Assembly: GCA_017619635.1 (NCBI GenBank) | Contig: JAFZRZ010000071.1 | Span: 124,001-188,000 of the forward strand | Origin: Lachnospiraceae bacterium | GTDB lineage: Bacteria; Bacillota; Clostridia; Lachnospirales; Lachnospiraceae | Direction: 5' to 3' | Length of the DNA stretch: 64,000 nt | Notes under the pieces: model-generated | The model's database searches: none | Told to the model about the DNA's origin: nothing | What the model saw: only the letters and a program-made list of their open reading frames with translations | In this document: positions 17,911-26,628 of the stretch, one piece after another | Layout of the letters: each line of letters starts with the position of its first letter | Numbering within the stretch: position 1 is the stretch's first letter | Translations under genes and position numbers: made by a program

Positions 17911-18870
17911 ATGATATTTATTTCTTATCAACCTTTGACAAAAAGAGAAGGTGAAGATTTAAATAATGAGAATGTGAATACTGGTGAAGAAAGGTTTGAA
18001 CCTATATTAGAACGAGATAAAAAATATATCGATTATTTTGGGTATAATCCTTATTGGGCATGTGGTGGAAACAATCATAAAGATATAATTTTACAAAGTA
18101 TATTTAGTTCACCTAATAACCCTTTTATGTTACATATATTTGAAACAGATGATTACACCAGAATTAACAAAATTAAAAGGGAACAGTGTATAATTCAAGG
18201 ACAAGGTGATAATTTTTTATCTCAAATAGATGAAAATTGTGATGATATAATGTCTGAGTTTTTAGTTAAATCTCTTTTAAGTGATGCATGTGTTAAGGTT
18301 AGTTTAGTGTGGTCTGATTCATATCCAGATATCAGAAAAATAATATTACCATCGCCGACTTGGCTTCCAGACTTTTTTATTGAACAATGGAATGAAGTTA
18401 TATATAAATTATGTAGAAATGTTCCGCATTATGATGTGATAGATAAATCTGAATTTATAAAAAGAGGAAAATTTACCGAACTCGGATACGAAGCGCACAT
18501 GATGGTTCGCCGTAATAAATTTATTTGTGAAATGGCTATATTACCGGTATTATTGCAAATAATTTTAAGTAAAAATGAACGTAATAATGGAACTATATCT
18601 TTAAATACTTGTTATATATACGAAAATGTATACACATGGCGAGAATTAATGAAATTAGGACAAAGATATTCTTATTTAAATTTAAATCATGAAATAAATG
18701 AGGATAATTATAAAGAATTAGTCAATCGGGGAAGACGGTTGATTATTGACGATTTTAATGTATTGACTCCTTTAATGGACGGAATGCAAATATATCCTAA
18801 CGATACGTGTCCATGTGGTAGCGGGAAAAAATATAAAAAATGTCACGGCAATATTATTTCATCAATTTGA
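17911..18870 (+). CDS. SEC-C motif protein of unknown function
   Basis: The only recognisable element is a C-terminal SEC-C zinc-binding motif (CPCGSGKKYKKCHG, residues about 301-314), like the end of SecA. The rest is not assigned. SEC-C is often a tail module on otherwise unrelated proteins of defence and mobile elements. The gene is markedly more AT-rich in its codons than the helicase upstream, which suggests a separate origin. A GAGGGAGG site supports ATG 17911, and a strong terminator follows. Confidence 0.6.
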   Translation: MIFISYQPLTKREGEDLNNENVNTGEERFEPILERDKKYIDYFGYNPYWACGGNNHKDIILQSIFSSPNNPFMLHIFETDDYTRINKIKREQCIIQGQGDNFLSQIDENCDDIMSEFLVKSLLSDACVKVSLVWSDSYPDIRKIILPSPTWLPDFFIEQWNEVIYKLCRNVPHYDVIDKSEFIKRGKFTELGYEAHMMVRRNKFICEMAILPVLLQIILSKNERNNGTISLNTCYIYENVYTWRELMKLGQRYSYLNLNHEINEDNYKELVNRGRRLIIDDFNVLTPLMDGMQIYPNDTCPCGSGKKYKKCHGNIISSI

Positions 18871-18893
18871 AGAAAGAAAAAAATAACAAAAAG

Positions 18894-18919
18894 AAAGACG
18901 CCCGTAGGCGTCTTTTTTG
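18894..18919 (+). terminator. Terminator
   Basis: Perfect AAAGACGCC/GGCGTCTTT stem with CGTA loop and T-run, between convergent genes. Confidence 0.9.
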
Positions 18920-18943
18920 TACTTATAAGGAGAGTATTTTAAG

Positions 18944-19675
18944 TTATTGTATATAGTCGAATATACTCATTTGAGCATCTTCGAGCTTGAATCTATCTTC
19001 AAGATCAAATATGGTCTTATCGCAGTAAAAAGGTCTGTCGATCCTGCTTTGTAATCCTTTCAGGTATCCCCAGTATTCCGGAAGATTATGATACATATTA
19101 CGAAGCTCTGACAAGTTCTTATTACCGCAACACCAACATGACACTCTATCAAGGATAGAGTAGAGTTCAACATTTCCCTCAAGCCAGTTCCAACCCTTGT
19201 TATAACAGTATTCCAAACAATCCTTTTCAGTCATGTTCCAGTCTACAAGAGGGTAGACTTTGCCGTTTTCATACTTTATCCTGTCAGGTTCATCAGCTGC
19301 TATACCAAGGTATTGAGTGTATTCATCGTCGATACTGTCCAGAAACTTCTGAATAAGTTTTATCTTATCCGATGTTCTCCATCTGCAACGACCACCACAC
19401 CATTCATAGCCATAATGTTCACCTTCTTTAGACTTGTATTTGACAGGTCTGATCAGCATATCAAATAACCAGTTATTATCCGGTTTGATCACAACCAGTT
19501 CAGCTCCATAATCACTGATCAATTTACGAGCTTTCTCCATGTTATGATAGATACTCTGATATTCCATTCCTGTGTCAAAGAAAACGACATAATCAAGAGG
19601 GCGTTTTTCCTCTATAAGTCTTAACAACAATGCGAGGCTGTCTTTGCCCCAACTTTCACTTAAAATGTATTTCAT
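18944..19675 (-). CDS. PAPS-reductase-like adenine nucleotide alpha hydrolase
   Basis: A PP-loop ATPase of the phosphoadenosine phosphosulfate reductase family: modified P-loop SESWGKDSLALL (residues 6-17), VVFFDTGMEY, and the CRWRTSDK segment with a second Cys pair (CWCCGNKN) near residue 180. Plasmid and phage members of this family are mostly uncharacterised; DNA or tRNA thiolation-type chemistry and sulfate activation have both been proposed for relatives. I use ATG 19675; an in-frame GTG lies at 19687. It is preceded by a 250-nt structured leader with a short peptide gene, which suggests regulated expression. Confidence 0.75.
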   Translation of the reverse strand: MKYILSESWGKDSLALLLRLIEEKRPLDYVVFFDTGMEYQSIYHNMEKARKLISDYGAELVVIKPDNNWLFDMLIRPVKYKSKEGEHYGYEWCGGRCRWRTSDKIKLIQKFLDSIDDEYTQYLGIAADEPDRIKYENGKVYPLVDWNMTEKDCLEYCYNKGWNWLEGNVELYSILDRVSCWCCGNKNLSELRNMYHNLPEYWGYLKGLQSRIDRPFYCDKTIFDLEDRFKLEDAQMSIFDYIQ

Positions 19676-19687
19676 CACCAACCACAC

Positions 19688-19940
19688 GCATCAAAGATCC
19701 GTATGGAAAAATAGTAACCGCCGTAGTCTAATCCTTGTTATTATTTAGTAACGCCAAGCAACAGATATTACGGCGAGAGCCGATTTTAATCTGTCCGTTA
19801 CAACCGACCCTCCGCTAAATTTTATATATACATTTACTATGCTAGTCTGTATATAACCCTGTCTACAGGGATCTAGGCGATGCTTTCTCCTTTCTTTTTA
19901 TTAATCATTGTTTGTACCTCCGTTTCTCCTTTATAAGTTC
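19688..19940 (-). promoter_or_regulatory. Structured leader RNA of the PAPS-reductase-like gene
   Basis: On the minus strand a TTGTAT-17 nt-TATAGA promoter-like pair (about 19936-19964) is followed by a short leader ORF and several helices: CCCTG-TAGA-CAGGG (19857-19870), TATATACA/TGTATATA (19823-19855), and three nested stems GTAACG/CGTTAC (19748-19753 with 19796-19801), ACAGAT/ATCTGT (19761-19766 with 19789-19794) and CGGC/GCCG (19771-19774 with 19779-19782). No known riboswitch consensus was recognised. Confidence 0.5.
19873..19908 (-). CDS. Possible 11-residue leader peptide
   Basis: ATG 19908 to TAG 19873 encodes MINKKKGESIA. It has a strong GGAGG site with 7-nt spacing and ends directly before the first leader hairpin. 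The position fits a translation-coupled attenuator, but with no size or conservation data this is only a candidate. Confidence 0.35.
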   Translation of the reverse strand: MINKKKGESIA

Positions 19941-20036
19941 TATACATAGTAAACATGGAAAATACAAACTAAATTAATTATGTATAATCTTGATTATATA
20001 TAATTTGTAGTATATAATAAATGTGAGGTGACCTAT

Positions 20037-20597
20037 ATGTTAAAAATTAAAAACTATTTAGAAGAACATAATATTTCATTATATAAACTGGCTAAAGATG
20101 CTAACGTCCCATATCCTACTGTATTTAATATTGTTAATGGAAAAGTTAGTATAGAAAACTGTGCTTATAAAGTTGTAGCTAAAATTTCTAAAACATTAGA
20201 TATTCCGTTAGAAAAGTTAGTCGATATGTGTGATCAAAATTATCATTTTTATGTTTTTAGAAGTGAACAGATTCATCAGGTGAATAGAAAAGGTTCATTA
20301 CAGTATTTAATAGATACGTTAAAAAATGATACCATAAGGCATTTGTGGAATGATTCGCAAAAAATCGAAGCTTTATACACGCTGGCAACGATAGATTATA
20401 TATCAAGAAAAAATAATTTGCCAAAATGTGATAATTATAATGATATTAGAAATCACAAATTAGCAGATGTTTTATATCCGATTGATTTGGAAATAGATTC
20501 TGCTTTAAGGAAAAATAATGAATCAAAACAGAAATTGTTAAAAGCATGTGTTCCTGAATATTTGAGTTTTAATATAGCAGAAGAGGATTACTTATGA
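20037..20597 (+). CDS. HTH antitoxin-like partner of the nucleotidyltransferase
   Basis: The first about 65 residues form a compact XRE-type helix-turn-helix (YKLAKDANVPYPTVFNIVNGK). The rest is helical and unassigned. ATG 20037 has GAGGTG 6 nt upstream. The stop overlaps the start of the nucleotidyltransferase gene by 4 nt (ATGA), the arrangement expected for a toxin-antitoxin pair in which the DNA-binding protein represses the operon and neutralises the enzyme. The N-terminus is similar in style to the HipB-like protein at 24050. Confidence 0.65.
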   Translation: MLKIKNYLEEHNISLYKLAKDANVPYPTVFNIVNGKVSIENCAYKVVAKISKTLDIPLEKLVDMCDQNYHFYVFRSEQIHQVNRKGSLQYLIDTLKNDTIRHLWNDSQKIEALYTLATIDYISRKNNLPKCDNYNDIRNHKLADVLYPIDLEIDSALRKNNESKQKLLKACVPEYLSFNIAEEDYL

Positions 20598-21541
20598 ATA
20601 AAGATTCTTTTACAAAAGAAAATATTGATGATTTGTTTAAAGAGCTGGGCAAAGAATTTCGAAAACTTAATGGAAATAAAATGCCGGCTGAAATTGTTGT
20701 AGTGGGTGGTGCTGCCATAGTGGCAAAATATGGGTTTAGAGATACTACCACAGATATAGATGCTTTGCTTTATTCTTCATCTGCTATGAAAGAAGCCATA
20801 AATAAAGTGGGAGATAAGTATAATTTTTCAAATGGTTGGATAAATCAAGATTTTAAGAAAACATCTTCATATTCGGATCAGATATTATTATATTCGAAAC
20901 CATACAGGACATTTTCGAATGTTTTGACGGTTAGAATGCTTCCAGATGAATATCTGGTTGCTATGAAATTGGCATCATTTAGAGCATATAAACATGATCG
21001 CTCAGATATTATAGGCATTATAAATGAAAGTCATGTATCAGAAGAGAAGATAAGAACGGCGGTTAATAATTTATATGGTAAATGGGGTAATTTATGTAAT
21101 GCCAATGAAGCAGACCTTTTTCTTAAAGATGTATATAAAAGTGAAAATTTAAAGGAATTATTAGATTCTGTTACAGAAAATGAACAAGACAATTTTAAAA
21201 TACTGAAAAAAGTGGATAGTGAATATGATAATGTTCTTAATAAAAATAACGTAGATGATGTCATAAAGGCTGCTCAAAAGGCTCAATTAATTGAACGTCT
21301 TAAAGATTGTGAAATTTCTTGCCGAGAGAATTCGAAGAAAACAGGATCATTTTCCAAATCGGTTAGTGGTGATTATTTAAATGTGGCTGACTGTATTTGT
21401 GATATATTAAAGGAGAAAGATTCATTAAATCTTGATGACTGTATATCAAAATTATCAAAATTTGATAATTCAATATCAAAAAACATTATAGAACGTATAA
21501 CAAGTAAAAACATTGAAAAGACAAACGATATAGAATTGTAA
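20594..21541 (+). CDS. Nucleotidyltransferase toxin-like protein (AbiEii/DUF6036 type)
   Basis: The N-terminal domain contains VVVGGAAIVAKYGFRDTTTDIDAL (quoted in pieces: VVGGAA near residue 36 and TTDIDAL near 52), the minimal nucleotidyltransferase G-G...D-x-D signature, followed by DEYLVAMKLASFRAYKHDR, typical of AbiEii/DUF6036 proteins. Characterised relatives block growth by nucleotidylating tRNA or other targets. The C-terminal about 130 residues are helical and unassigned. It is translationally coupled to the HTH gene before it, so a type IV or type II toxin-antitoxin role is inferred. Confidence 0.7.
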   Translation: MNKDSFTKENIDDLFKELGKEFRKLNGNKMPAEIVVVGGAAIVAKYGFRDTTTDIDALLYSSSAMKEAINKVGDKYNFSNGWINQDFKKTSSYSDQILLYSKPYRTFSNVLTVRMLPDEYLVAMKLASFRAYKHDRSDIIGIINESHVSEEKIRTAVNNLYGKWGNLCNANEADLFLKDVYKSENLKELLDSVTENEQDNFKILKKVDSEYDNVLNKNNVDDVIKAAQKAQLIERLKDCEISCRENSKKTGSFSKSVSGDYLNVADCICDILKEKDSLNLDDCISKLSKFDNSISKNIIERITSKNIEKTNDIEL

Positions 21542-21558
21542 AAAAAAATAAAAAAGTG

Positions 21559-21613
21559 TTGACATACCCTACCGAGTAGTATATTATATACATATACACT
21601 ACTTAGTAGGGTA
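21559..21613 (+). promoter_or_regulatory. Sigma-70 promoter overlapped by a two-site operator
   Basis: TTGACA (21559-21564), 17-nt spacer, TATTAT (21582-21587). The inverted repeat 21565-21580/21598-21613 matches at 14 of 16 positions, and each half is itself a dyad (CTAC-CGA-GTAG and CTAC-TTA-GTAG). One half fills the spacer and the other the start region, so binding would block transcription of the HTH gene at 21654. Confidence 0.85.
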
Positions 21614-21653
21614 TTTATTATATAAACATATTTAATCTTTTGGAGGTATTAAA

Positions 21654-22466
21654 ATGAATTATTTGGAAGAGAATTTAACAAACGAAGAAGCAAAAAGGTT
21701 TAAAGATCTCGTAGACGAAAAGGTTTTTGAAGGTATCGCTGAACATGAATTATGGAGAGCGTTGCCTGTAAACAGATCAAACGATCCAAACCTTCCTACA
21801 TTAACTGAGTTGTCTGGCGAAAATGAAGAATTGGCGATGCTTATACTCACATCAATAGAAAGGGCTGAAGGAGTGGAGAAGAATTCGTTTATTGAAGAAT
21901 TTATTTTTGACAATAAAGACGAGAGAGAAGATAAGCTCCAGAGAGCAATGATCCCCGGTTTGATCAAGAATATTCGTAGCAAGAGTGGATTGTCGCAGCG
22001 TAGATTTGCAGAAAAATATGATGTAAATATTAAATCTTTGGAAGCTTGGGAATCTGGTCAGAAAAAGATATCAAAGTACACATACCTTTATCTTAAAGGA
22101 TTGATTGGATCTGAACTGAAATGCGTATCAATGGATAAGAAGTTTACGCTTCCTTTGGATATTCTTAAAATCGATTCACTTGATTTTCTCAAAGAATGTA
22201 TATGGCAGAATGATGTTATTTTTGTAAGGCATATTGAAGAATGTCTTTGGGAAAAAGAATCGTATGTTATCAAGATCGATAATTCAGAATATATTGAAGA
22301 CGGAGAAATCGTAAGAGAATGGGAAACAGCTGATTGTCCGGAAGATATTCGTGCTTGTATAAAGGCTGCTATAGATTGTGGCTGTAATATTTTATCGTTT
22401 GATGCAGAATGTGAATACAAATCTGACATATATGAAAGACTCGAATCGTGGATTCAGGCTTTATAA
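21654..22466 (+). CDS. HTH regulator with N-terminal and C-terminal extensions
   Basis: An XRE-like helix-turn-helix lies in the middle (residues about 98-155: IRSKSGLSQRRFAEKYDVN, LEAWESGQKKIS). The C-terminal about 100 residues contain a small alpha/beta-looking domain (DCPEDIRACIKAAIDCGCN) that may be related to DUF5983, with low certainty. The strong promoter with symmetrical operator immediately upstream suggests tight autoregulation, probably by this protein. The start has a GGAGG site. Confidence 0.6.
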   Translation: MNYLEENLTNEEAKRFKDLVDEKVFEGIAEHELWRALPVNRSNDPNLPTLTELSGENEELAMLILTSIERAEGVEKNSFIEEFIFDNKDEREDKLQRAMIPGLIKNIRSKSGLSQRRFAEKYDVNIKSLEAWESGQKKISKYTYLYLKGLIGSELKCVSMDKKFTLPLDILKIDSLDFLKECIWQNDVIFVRHIEECLWEKESYVIKIDNSEYIEDGEIVREWETADCPEDIRACIKAAIDCGCNILSFDAECEYKSDIYERLESWIQAL

Positions 22467-22491
22467 TAAAGCGTTATATAAAAAATATAAA

Positions 22492-22540
22492 TTTCAGCAG
22501 ATTATAAAGTTATTTTTGGATATAGTCTGCTGAAACATGT
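22492..22540 (+). terminator. Large-loop hairpin after the HTH gene
   Basis: Perfect 10-bp stem TTTCAGCAGA/TCTGCTGAAA enclosing 24 nt and followed by CATGTTTTT; it may terminate or protect the transcript. Confidence 0.55.
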
Positions 22541-22730
22541 TTTTAAGGAAGGTTTCTAGCAGATTATAGAATAGTAGTAACGTATTCTACAAAAATACAC
22601 CGGGCTGGATTTACCTAAGCGACATGAGGATTAAAGAGCCTTATTTTTTAGATATTAATAACTTCGCATAACTCAAGTTAAGCGAAATATATATGTGTTA
22701 TCCAGAGGTGTTACTTTATTCGGAAGTATA
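22541..22730. other. Gene-free spacer with an imperfect palindrome
   Basis: No coding sequence is seen. The 10-mer GCAGATTATA from the preceding hairpin recurs at 22559-22568, and an 11-bp imperfect inverted repeat (TTCGCaTAACT/AGTTAaGCGAA) lies at 22663-22686. Nothing else is supported. Confidence 0.5.
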
Positions 22731-22767
22731 TTCGGAAGGAAATCAAAATAATTGATATCCTTCCGAA
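22731..22767 (-). terminator. Terminator downstream of the HipA-like gene
   Basis: TTCGGAAGGA/TCCTTCCGAA perfect 10-bp stem extended by ATCAA/TTGAT; a third TTCGGAAG copy lies at 22719. The HipA-like gene ends 20 nt away on the minus strand. Confidence 0.7.
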
Positions 22768-22787
22768 AAATACCAAATTTAACACTT

Positions 22788-24077
22788 TTATCTAATATCG
22801 TACGAATCTTTGTTACCATTATGGTTTGCTTTACTTTTCTGATGATTTTGTAATATTGCATCCTTAATTTTTTCATCTAAAGATTGTTTTGAATTTGTAA
22901 CCGGATAGACTGGAACGTTTAAAGGTTTTCCTAGTTGATAATTCCTGCATTGTTCAATTCTTTTTTCATATGCAAAACAAACACCTTTTATATGCTGAGT
23001 TGTTTCTTTTGTATCCTTTTCATAGAGTTGGATGATAAAACTGACCGGCGGTAATTTTGTCAGATCTATAACAGATGGATCCTTAACCAATGAAATCATT
23101 CTTTCAGCAGAATCTGCAAAACCATGTGTATAAAGGTTACTCAATTCAGATATATTTGTAGGTGCTTCAGTATTTGCATACATAGAATCTCCACTATCGT
23201 ATATAGGTGAAAATCCAATAAATTTAAGAGTTTCTGCGTCTCTTAAAAAACCTATGTTATTAAAATGGCGATCTTTTTGAGACATTATAAAATCAGTAAG
23301 TATCATATAATCTAGGTTTCTTGTAATATCTGTGATATTCATTCCATTTTTATCACATACCTTTAAAAGATGATCATAATATGAATCTGTATTGATCTTA
23401 TCTTCTGATAAAATGAGATCATAGGCCGTTACAAGTTCTTTTGATTCAGATGTGAAACATTTGCAGAAGCAACCGTAATCATATGGTTTATTATTGATCT
23501 TTACTAAACTATAATCAGCATAATCACAAACGCCCTGCAACTGATGAATTTTAGAAGCTACTACCTCGTTTATACTTTCGTGGGATTTATTAAATTTATT
23601 TCCTTTTACAAGATATCTGTCATCTCCCATTATTACCCACGTTTTTTCCAATCCTCCTTTAAGGGAGCTGTTTGGTGAGTAATGTGGTGTGTCTGTTTGG
23701 GGAATATCCCACTCTAATGTATTATCTTTAAATGAATTGCTGTAAAGATTAACGTCTTTCCATTTAAGAGATGAATCTAAAGGTTTTATCCAATAATAAT
23801 CATTTAAACTTAATCCCAGGTTTTTAAATAAATATTCTTCCGGTATGTTAATATTTTTCGAATGAAGCATTTGAGTAAGATTGTTTCTGCTTAAAGGTAT
23901 TGCCCTCTCCTGCCACCATTCATAGATCCATGAATTCCTGTTTCTGCTCACGATCGGAGCGTATTCAGGATTTTTCAAATCCTTGTTATATGAGATTATA
24001 TCTCCTTTATCTGTAAGGGATATTAATGTTATTGGAACATCTTTATTCATTAAATAGTAAGGATAGTGTTTTCCCAT
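22788..24077 (-). CDS. HipA-like kinase
   Basis: A 429-residue HipA-fold protein. Motifs: SLVKIN-like nucleotide-contact region near 165-190, catalytic loop DFIMSQKDRHFNNIGF (near 260-275) with the canonical DRH and Asn, and metal-binding SPIYDSGDSMY near 290. All expected kinase residues are present. HipA kinases inactivate tRNA synthetases or other factors by phosphorylation and cause dormancy. The HTH gene just upstream overlaps it by 28 nt. It lacks the N-terminal short HipA domain layout of E. coli and is closer to the single-chain Firmicute form also seen at 1854-2960. Confidence 0.8.
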   Translation of the reverse strand: MGKHYPYYLMNKDVPITLISLTDKGDIISYNKDLKNPEYAPIVSRNRNSWIYEWWQERAIPLSRNNLTQMLHSKNINIPEEYLFKNLGLSLNDYYWIKPLDSSLKWKDVNLYSNSFKDNTLEWDIPQTDTPHYSPNSSLKGGLEKTWVIMGDDRYLVKGNKFNKSHESINEVVASKIHQLQGVCDYADYSLVKINNKPYDYGCFCKCFTSESKELVTAYDLILSEDKINTDSYYDHLLKVCDKNGMNITDITRNLDYMILTDFIMSQKDRHFNNIGFLRDAETLKFIGFSPIYDSGDSMYANTEAPTNISELSNLYTHGFADSAERMISLVKDPSVIDLTKLPPVSFIIQLYEKDTKETTQHIKGVCFAYEKRIEQCRNYQLGKPLNVPVYPVTNSKQSLDEKIKDAILQNHQKSKANHNGNKDSYDIR

Positions 24078-24454
24078 TCTTTTTCTTCCTTTTCGCTTAC
24101 AAGCTCGTCATGTTTCCATTGGGCTAATGTTTTTATATATTCCGTGTTTAAAGCATTTACTTTGCATAAATAATGCAATTGATCATCGAATTTATTATCA
24201 TATAAATAATATTTTTTATTTTTGACTATTATTTTTCCAAAATTGATATCTTCGCTTGATATTAACAATTGTTCCAAATCATTTATGGATATTTGTAAAT
24301 GCTCGGCTATTTTCTTAATATATCCATACTGCACTTTATAAATTGACGTTTTCCTATTGAAAAGGTCATTTAATGTGCTATAAGGGATATCTGTGGTACG
24401 TGATAAGCTGTTTATACTTATATGTCTTTCTTTTAACATTTGTTTTATATCCAT
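24050..24454 (-). CDS. HipB-like HTH antitoxin
   Basis: Residues 1-65 are an XRE helix-turn-helix (INSLSRTTDIPYSTLNDLFN, then IKKIAEHLQISINDLEQLL). The remaining about 70 residues are unassigned and may contact the kinase. It overlaps the HipA-like gene by 28 nt and precedes it, the usual HipBA order. Start ATG 24454 follows GAGGT. An inverted ATAATGG/CCGCTATGGCGG-type dyad near 24475-24490 is a possible operator. Confidence 0.75.
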   Translation of the reverse strand: MDIKQMLKERHISINSLSRTTDIPYSTLNDLFNRKTSIYKVQYGYIKKIAEHLQISINDLEQLLISSEDINFGKIIVKNKKYYLYDNKFDDQLHYLCKVNALNTEYIKTLAQWKHDELVSEKEEKEWENTILTI

Positions 24455-24502
24455 ATTATTACCTCTGACTATATTATACCGCTATGGCGGTAATTATTCA
24501 AT

Positions 24503-24526
24503 AAAAAATCCCTCGAATTGAGGGAC
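24503..24526 (-). terminator. Terminator of the methyltransferase gene
   Basis: TCCCTC-AATTC-GAGGGA stem with a T-run on the minus strand. Confidence 0.9.
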
Positions 24527-24537
24527 TTTTGAAACAA

Positions 24538-25557
24538 TCAGATGATATTCATTTCTTTTAATTCAAGGAAAATTCTCTCAAGAACCGGTACACAGATTGA
24601 ATTGCCTGCCAGATGAGAAATCTGCTGATCAGTAATTCCTGCCTTTTTCATACGGTTATAATCATTACGACTATATCCCATGAGCTTTAAATGCTCTGAA
24701 GCTGTCAACAGTCTGATCGTTCCGTCAGTGTAGATAGCCTGTCTGGGACTTGTAGTTAATGTCTTGCAATAACCATGTCCGACTCTGCCTCTACGTGTTG
24801 CAGAATTAGGGAATTCGACGTTTATAACATCTCCTTCGACTATTTCAGCATATCCCTTCTTTGTGCCTTCTTTTACGGCCATAGAACCGTCAGGAAGCCT
24901 AAAGAATATGGATTTTTCAGCAGCACTTAACTTCTTCCTGTCATCACTTAAATCTGTATCCTTATCAAGATATTTTTCAATGTTCTGACACTTAGGTTCC
25001 GGATCCGGGAATGTAAACTTTCTGCCTGCAAGGACGTCATTTCTGATGGAAACTGTATATAATCTTGGTCTACTCTGTGGTATTCCGTAATATGCAGCAT
25101 CTAATACCTCGTAGAAATTTGTATATCCCATCTGTTCCATTGATTCGCAATAATGGTTGAAATGAACCACATGCTTAATCTTCTTTCCATTGCTGATAAG
25201 ATTTGGGACATTTTCCCAGATAACGACTTTAGGTCTCTCAGTAAGTTTTCTTTCTATAATAGAAAGAGTTTCCTCGTAAAGAATTGACCTTCCGGTATTG
25301 ATGTTATTCTTTCCGTTCTTGGACCAGTCTTGGCACGGACTTCCATGGATCAAAACGTCAGGTGCGATATCCCACCCTACTACTGACTGAGGTCTGTATC
25401 CATTATCAAAAATGGAATTATACGCCAATACGGCATATGGTAGAATCTCTACATAATCAATAGATTTGATCTTTTCTGCTCCGAAAATATTTTCAAGAGC
25501 CTTTCTGGGAGCACCGATACCTCCGAAGAGTTCCAATACTTTTAATGTTTCACCCAT
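24538..25557 (-). CDS. dcm: DNA cytosine-5 methyltransferase
   Basis: A C5-cytosine methyltransferase: motif [15 protein letters not shown] (residues 7-20), catalytic Cys75 in GSPCQDWS (motif IV), ENVPNL (motif VI), [12 protein letters not shown] (motif VIII), and [10 protein letters not shown] (motif X) at the C-terminus. Length (339) is normal. No restriction endonuclease gene is adjacent, so it looks like an orphan enzyme, probably protecting the element from host restriction or marking its DNA. The recognition site cannot be read from sequence. Strong GAAAGGA site before ATG 25557. Confidence 0.9.
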   Translation of the reverse strand: MGETLKVLELFGGIGAPRKALENIFGAEKIKSIDYVEILPYAVLAYNSIFDNGYRPQSVVGWDIAPDVLIHGSPCQDWSKNGKNNINTGRSILYEETLSIIERKLTERPKVVIWENVPNLISNGKKIKHVVHFNHYCESMEQMGYTNFYEVLDAAYYGIPQSRPRLYTVSIRNDVLAGRKFTFPDPEPKCQNIEKYLDKDTDLSDDRKKLSAAEKSIFFRLPDGSMAVKEGTKKGYAEIVEGDVINVEFPNSATRRGRVGHGYCKTLTTSPRQAIYTDGTIRLLTASEHLKLMGYSRNDYNRMKKAGITDQQISHLAGNSICVPVLERIFLELKEMNII

Positions 25558-25628
25558 ATTGTATTGTTTCCTTTCTCCAATACTGTTAATTGTTACATAA
25601 TCAATATAGATGAACTAGATACGAATAA

Positions 25629-25660
25629 AAAAAAATACTCCCAAGATTATTCTTGAGAGT
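25629..25660 (-). terminator. Terminator, distal of a tandem pair
   Basis: ACTCTCAAGA/TCTTGGGAGT stem read on the minus strand, followed by T9. It lies 30 nt beyond another terminator and so insulates the methyltransferase promoter. Confidence 0.8.
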
Positions 25661-25691
25661 TTAATGATACTATCGTTTTTATTTAAAAATA

Positions 25692-25720
25692 AAAAACAGC
25701 CTTGAAAAATCAAAGCTGTC
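25692..25720 (-). terminator. Terminator, proximal of a tandem pair
   Basis: ACAGCTTTGA/TCAAGGCTGT stem followed by T6 on the minus strand, 8 nt after the stop of the next gene upstream. Confidence 0.85.
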
Positions 25721-25727
25721 TTTAAAA

Positions 25728-26354
25728 CTATTCTGTTCTTAATTTAGGCTCGCGCCCTTCCTCCTCAAGTCTCTCTTCTAACCAGGTTTTAGTTTCATCA
25801 TCGACGTAAATGAATATGTCGTTATTACATGCTGCACCTATAAGTGCATTAGTCATAAAAAACTCAACATCTGTAGCAACAGAGCCGTCAAGACGTGTCA
25901 TAACAACACTATCTGCGGATCTAAATACTCTTCCATCAGTGAGTTTATCCAACATCGTGTAAAACACATTTCCCTGCTCCTTTGCATCTACTGCAATAGC
26001 GTTAACTATATGAAGATTTCCGCTTGGAGAGAGAACGTAATCAGGTATCTGCCTATCTCCTACTTTGTAGGTAAAGGTCTGATTATTATCCTTGAGAGCT
26101 TTAATCTCGTCGCAAATATACATATATTCAATGGTTGTATCGTCATTGAAATATGCAGCGATTATTGCGAATAGTAGGTCGTAACTGTCGATCACATTAC
26201 CGGAAAACGTTTCTCCGAACTGTGTCTCGATTTCGTTATTCTTGAATACTTCGACATTATCAAAAACATTGATATCATCAATAGATAACTGCCCGACCAT
26301 ATCACCATTGACAACATATGTGTCTTTGGCCACTTTTATCTCAACGAGTTTCAT
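25728..26354 (-). CDS. Hypothetical plasmid protein
   Basis: A 208-residue acidic, soluble protein without a family I can name. ATG 26354 is chosen because AAAGGAGG lies 8 nt upstream; the frame stays open to 26378. It starts a stretch of small, separately terminated minus-strand genes (25.7-28.6 kb) with very strong AGGAGG sites. Their layout is more like a phage or plasmid accessory block than chromosomal operons. Confidence 0.55.
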   Translation of the reverse strand: MKLVEIKVAKDTYVVNGDMVGQLSIDDINVFDNVEVFKNNEIETQFGETFSGNVIDSYDLLFAIIAAYFNDDTTIEYMYICDEIKALKDNNQTFTYKVGDRQIPDYVLSPSGNLHIVNAIAVDAKEQGNVFYTMLDKLTDGRVFRSADSVVMTRLDGSVATDVEFFMTNALIGAACNNDIFIYVDDETKTWLEERLEEEGREPKLRTE

Positions 26355-26413
26355 AGTTTTATCCTCCTTTAAACACAATTGCTACTATAATAACATAGGC
26401 TATCTTATGACAA

Positions 26414-26442
26414 ATAAAAACAGCCAATCTTTTGATTGACTG
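26414..26442 (-). terminator. Terminator
   Basis: CAGTCAATC/GATTGGCTG stem followed by T5 on the minus strand. Confidence 0.85.
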
Positions 26443-26454
26443 CTTTAAACTGAA

Positions 26455-26628
26455 TTATGATTTCCAACCTCTACGGAGCAATTTCCCCGAATGGTCGAAT
26501 ATGCGATAAGCCATTCCAAAATCTTCAGCCAGTTTCTCGGCCTTGCGGATACTTTCGCAATCGATCGGAGTCATTATATATCCCCATTTTGTGTTGAAAA
26601 TGATAGAACACGGTATTGGTCTTGCCAT
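26455..26628 (-). CDS. 57-residue hypothetical protein
   Basis: A small basic protein (MARPIPCSIIFNTKWGYIMT at its start). ATG 26628 overlaps the stop of the preceding gene (TAATG) and has GGGAGG upstream, so it is translationally coupled as the last gene of the 27427-26455 operon. No family recognised. Confidence 0.6.
   Translation of the reverse strand: MARPIPCSIIFNTKWGYIMTPIDCESIRKAEKLAEDFGMAYRIFDHSGKLLRRGWKS

Noticed and set aside
19801..19870. Leader region as a tRNA
   Set aside because: No T-arm consensus (GGTTCRA) and no acceptor-stem pairing; the stems nest differently from a cloverleaf.
22601..22620. ACACCGGGCTGGATTT stretch as part of a known RNA gene
   Set aside because: No cloverleaf or other consistent fold could be drawn around it.
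24538..26354. Complete restriction-modification system
   Set aside because: Only the methyltransferase is recognisable; the adjacent hypothetical protein shows no nuclease motif.
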